This document shows positions 62,405 through 64,000 of a stretch of 64,000 nucleotides of DNA, piece after piece. The stretch is from Undibacterium umbellatum. Lineage in GTDB: Bacteria > Pseudomonadota > Gammaproteobacteria > Burkholderiales > Burkholderiaceae_D. The stretch is from NCBI RefSeq assembly GCF_014284125.1, contig NZ_JACOFX010000003.1, positions 124,001 to 188,000 of the forward strand, written 5' to 3'. Position 1 is the first letter of the stretch; every line of letters begins with the position of its first letter. Under the pieces are notes generated by a model. The model ran no database searches. It was not told the DNA's origin and saw only the letters and a list, made by a program, of their open reading frames with translations. The position numbers were made by a program, and so were the translations under genes.

Positions 62405-63018
62405 GCAGGAACCCTAGGAGGAGTTAAAAGTGATGATGCGGACTCAACTCTGGTTCCCCAGGTGAGTACGAGGGATGCGATTACGGATAAACGGATAAGA
62501 CATTCAGCCGTAGAATGCCATTATTGCATGCATTTAAGATAAGTGCTTGTAGTCAATTGGTTCTATTGCGTTTGCCAGTAAATACTGATGAGCCCTATGC
62601 GCTTGCGTGGTTATTTGAACCAAAAGGGGCAAATCAGCGAGCAAACGAACAGCAGGGTTGTTTCGTTTGTGCGACTGCCTGGTGACACATCAATTGCCTC
62701 ACGCATACACACGGTAATGAATAAGTATCTGTGACTTCTCGTATAGTTTGTTGAGTAAAATTTTTTACTCAATACCTCACTGCCCGACTGAAATACTCTG
62801 ATTAACATAAAAAATGGGAAGTTCGAAAATACGAACTTCCCATTCTATTTAACTATCTTTAAAGCACAATCTGAGTCGACATCTCCAAGAGCAACCGGCT
62901 CAGAATTTTCTAGTTTCACCCACTACTGCTATCTCCCAGTCATATAGCGACTTATGCAATAAAAATAGCAGCTTTTGGTAAAAGCTACAAAGCTGCTTAA
63001 AAGTCCTTACCACAAATA
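62405..63018. other. Intergenic region upstream of the giant-protein operon
   Basis: No convincing gene is present in these 614 bases. It carries an A+T palindrome TTGAGTAAAA/TTTTACTCAA at 62751-62772, 347 nt from the 673-residue gene start, and a terminator for nrdJ at 62813-62844. Short open frames on either strand have no recognisable content. Confidence 0.5.
62813..62844 (-). terminator. Rho-independent terminator of nrdJ
   Basis: Arms AATGGGAAGTTCG (62813-62825) and CGAACTTCCCATT (62832-62844) form a perfect 13-bp stem with a 6-nt loop. On the minus strand the stem is followed by a T run (TTTTATG), matching the direction of nrdJ, whose stop is 175 nt upstream of it. Confidence 0.8.
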
Positions 63019-64000
63019 TTAACCACAAGCACCAACATAGCCACAAGAAACACAACGGCTGCAGCCATCTATTTTTTGTAAGGCATGTGCGCCGCAATCC
63101 GGGCATTTTTTGCCTGTCGGGATATAGCTGATCGGTGCTGCGTTTTCGCCTTCATAGGCCAGGTCGTCCATGCCATAGTGGTGGCTTCTTTGCTTGAACT
63201 TTTCTGCCAGTACAGTGATAGGGATCTGGTTGCCTGCGGCGTCGAGGAAGCCGCGTTTCATCAGTATGCGTTGTAGCGAGTAACCGATGGCAGCGACTTC
63301 GGATTCATGGAACAAAGGTGCTTGTGAGCCATCGTCCTTTGTGATCATGCCGCAGCGTACTGTGCCCTTGTCCCACACCACTTCACGCATGTCTGCCAGT
63401 GCCTTGGCGATGGAACCACCTGAGCGCGCTGCCATGGACAGCAAGCGCATGCTGGCTGATATCCATTGCTGGCCATCATTCTTCTGGCCCGCAGGCATGA
63501 AGAATTCAAACGGGCGCTCTATCGTCGCGCGCTCGCCACCGACCATGCCATCTATGTGAATGAAGCTGACGGTCAGGTAGACAGTCTTCTTGCCTTCGTA
63601 AGTCATGTACTGCACTTTGGAGGTGACCGATTCGAGATCGCCAAACGGGCGGCCATCGAATTGCTTGCGCAGCAGGTCGTCGTCCGGTGTCTGCTTGACT
63701 TCTGGTGCGGCTTCAGTGGAGACAGATAAAACGCTGCCGAGTATGCTATTCGGGCGGTAAGTTGCCAGGCCTTTGAGGCCAGCGCGCCAGGCATCCATGT
63801 ACAGGTTCTGGAAATCTTCGTAAGGATAATCTGCCGGTACGTTAACGGTTTTGGAAATCGCAGAATCTACGTAAGGCTGTACTACCTGCAACATCTTCAT
63901 GTGGTCGCTGGCAGACATATTGAGAGCGGTGACAAACTGCTTAGGCAACTTGCTGTCGTCGGAGACATCATTGCCCAGATGGCGGTACAAGCGCCATGCA
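63019..64000 (-). CDS. nrdJ: Adenosylcobalamin-dependent ribonucleotide reductase, C-terminal part
   Basis: The last 327 or so residues of a class II ribonucleotide reductase; the gene continues beyond the right edge. WRAGLKGLATYRPNSILGSVL is the usual segment after the catalytic barrel. The C-terminus has a Cys-rich redox tail, CPDCG...GCSRCVSCGYVGACG, in which Cys pairs re-reduce the active site. FEFFMPAGQKNDGQQWISASMRLLSMAARSGG is another family block. The enzyme makes deoxyribonucleotides with B12 as cofactor and needs no oxygen. Confidence 0.9.
   Translation of the reverse strand, partial: AWRLYRHLGNDVSDDSKLPKQFVTALNMSASDHMKMLQVVQPYVDSAISKTVNVPADYPYEDFQNLYMDAWRAGLKGLATYRPNSILGSVLSVSTEAAPEVKQTPDDDLLRKQFDGRPFGDLESVTSKVQYMTYEGKKTVYLTVSFIHIDGMVGGERATIERPFEFFMPAGQKNDGQQWISASMRLLSMAARSGGSIAKALADMREVVWDKGTVRCGMITKDDGSQAPLFHESEVAAIGYSLQRILMKRGFLDAAGNQIPITVLAEKFKQRSHHYGMDDLAYEGENAAPISYIPTGKKCPDCGAHALQKIDGCSRCVSCGYVGACG

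Noticed and set aside
62611..63106. Short minus-strand frames between the giant-protein operon and nrdJ
   Set aside because: No start signals, no recognisable motifs, and one spans the nrdJ stop and region before its terminator.

Overview
The window looks like the chromosome of a betaproteobacterium of the Burkholderiales, most likely Oxalobacteraceae (Undibacterium- or Janthinobacterium-like). This rests on moderate GC, on gene families common there (Ebo operon, DUF1843 peptides, AfArsR-type ArsR, a B12-dependent ribonucleotide reductase) and on no trait of another phylum; it is inference, as no rRNA or tRNA is present. The region is accessory in character: several multi-gene systems sit side by side with mobile DNA.

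Layout. (1) 1-6850: end of a ferritin-like VioB/RebD-type gene, then eboD-eboE-eboC-eboA and a GAF protein on the + strand, facing a ScyD/ScyE-family beta-propeller. The Ebo genes and ScyD/E family are both tied to scytonemin-type metabolism in cyanobacteria. (2) 6889-10112: a methyltransferase and a radical SAM/SPASM maturase flanked by two DUF1843 'GD-motif' peptides, a likely RiPP system. (3) 10199-15700, - strand: a LanC-like cyclase, a HopA1-type lyase and an APH-fold kinase, the enzyme set expected for class V lanthipeptides. Upstream are two unusual substrates: a 432-residue peptide with about 39 cysteines in four repeat families, and a 149-residue peptide whose tail carries one copy of the same core motif. 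This is the best candidate for an undescribed system. (4) 16281-24622: a CZB-domain protein and an arsenic island (arsH, three arsC genes of two folds, aqpS-like channel, arsR, a 37-residue membrane peptide, pstS-like gene, PilJ-type sensor, arsD, arsA). Three operator-like palindromes suggest one ArsR regulon. No ArsB or Acr3 pump is in the window.

(5) 25301-27928: a secreted heparinase II/III-type polysaccharide lyase. (6) 28023-47425: a large Ter (tellurite/stress) system in two divergent arms. The left arm holds a kinase, a PP2C phosphatase, three vWA proteins and a TerD protein. The right arm holds TerC, TerD paralogues, a TerD-vWA fusion, an AIM24-like protein, the ATP-grasp/PRTase/HAD/StiP-PELOTA/CitE-like biosynthetic module and a TerA-like protein. 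A transposase-like protein with degraded catalytic positions sits between the arms. (7) 47502-53401: hypotheticals, an IS4-family element with 9-bp target duplication inserted inside the end of a MITE-like repeat, an aldo/keto reductase with a divergent LysR regulator, and a frameshifted small gene. (8) 53637-62404: a GC-richer two-gene operon coding for 673- and 2249-residue beta-propeller/LamG proteins of unknown role. (9) 63019-64000: the 3' part of nrdJ.

All calls come from reading translations and DNA by eye; no database search was run.
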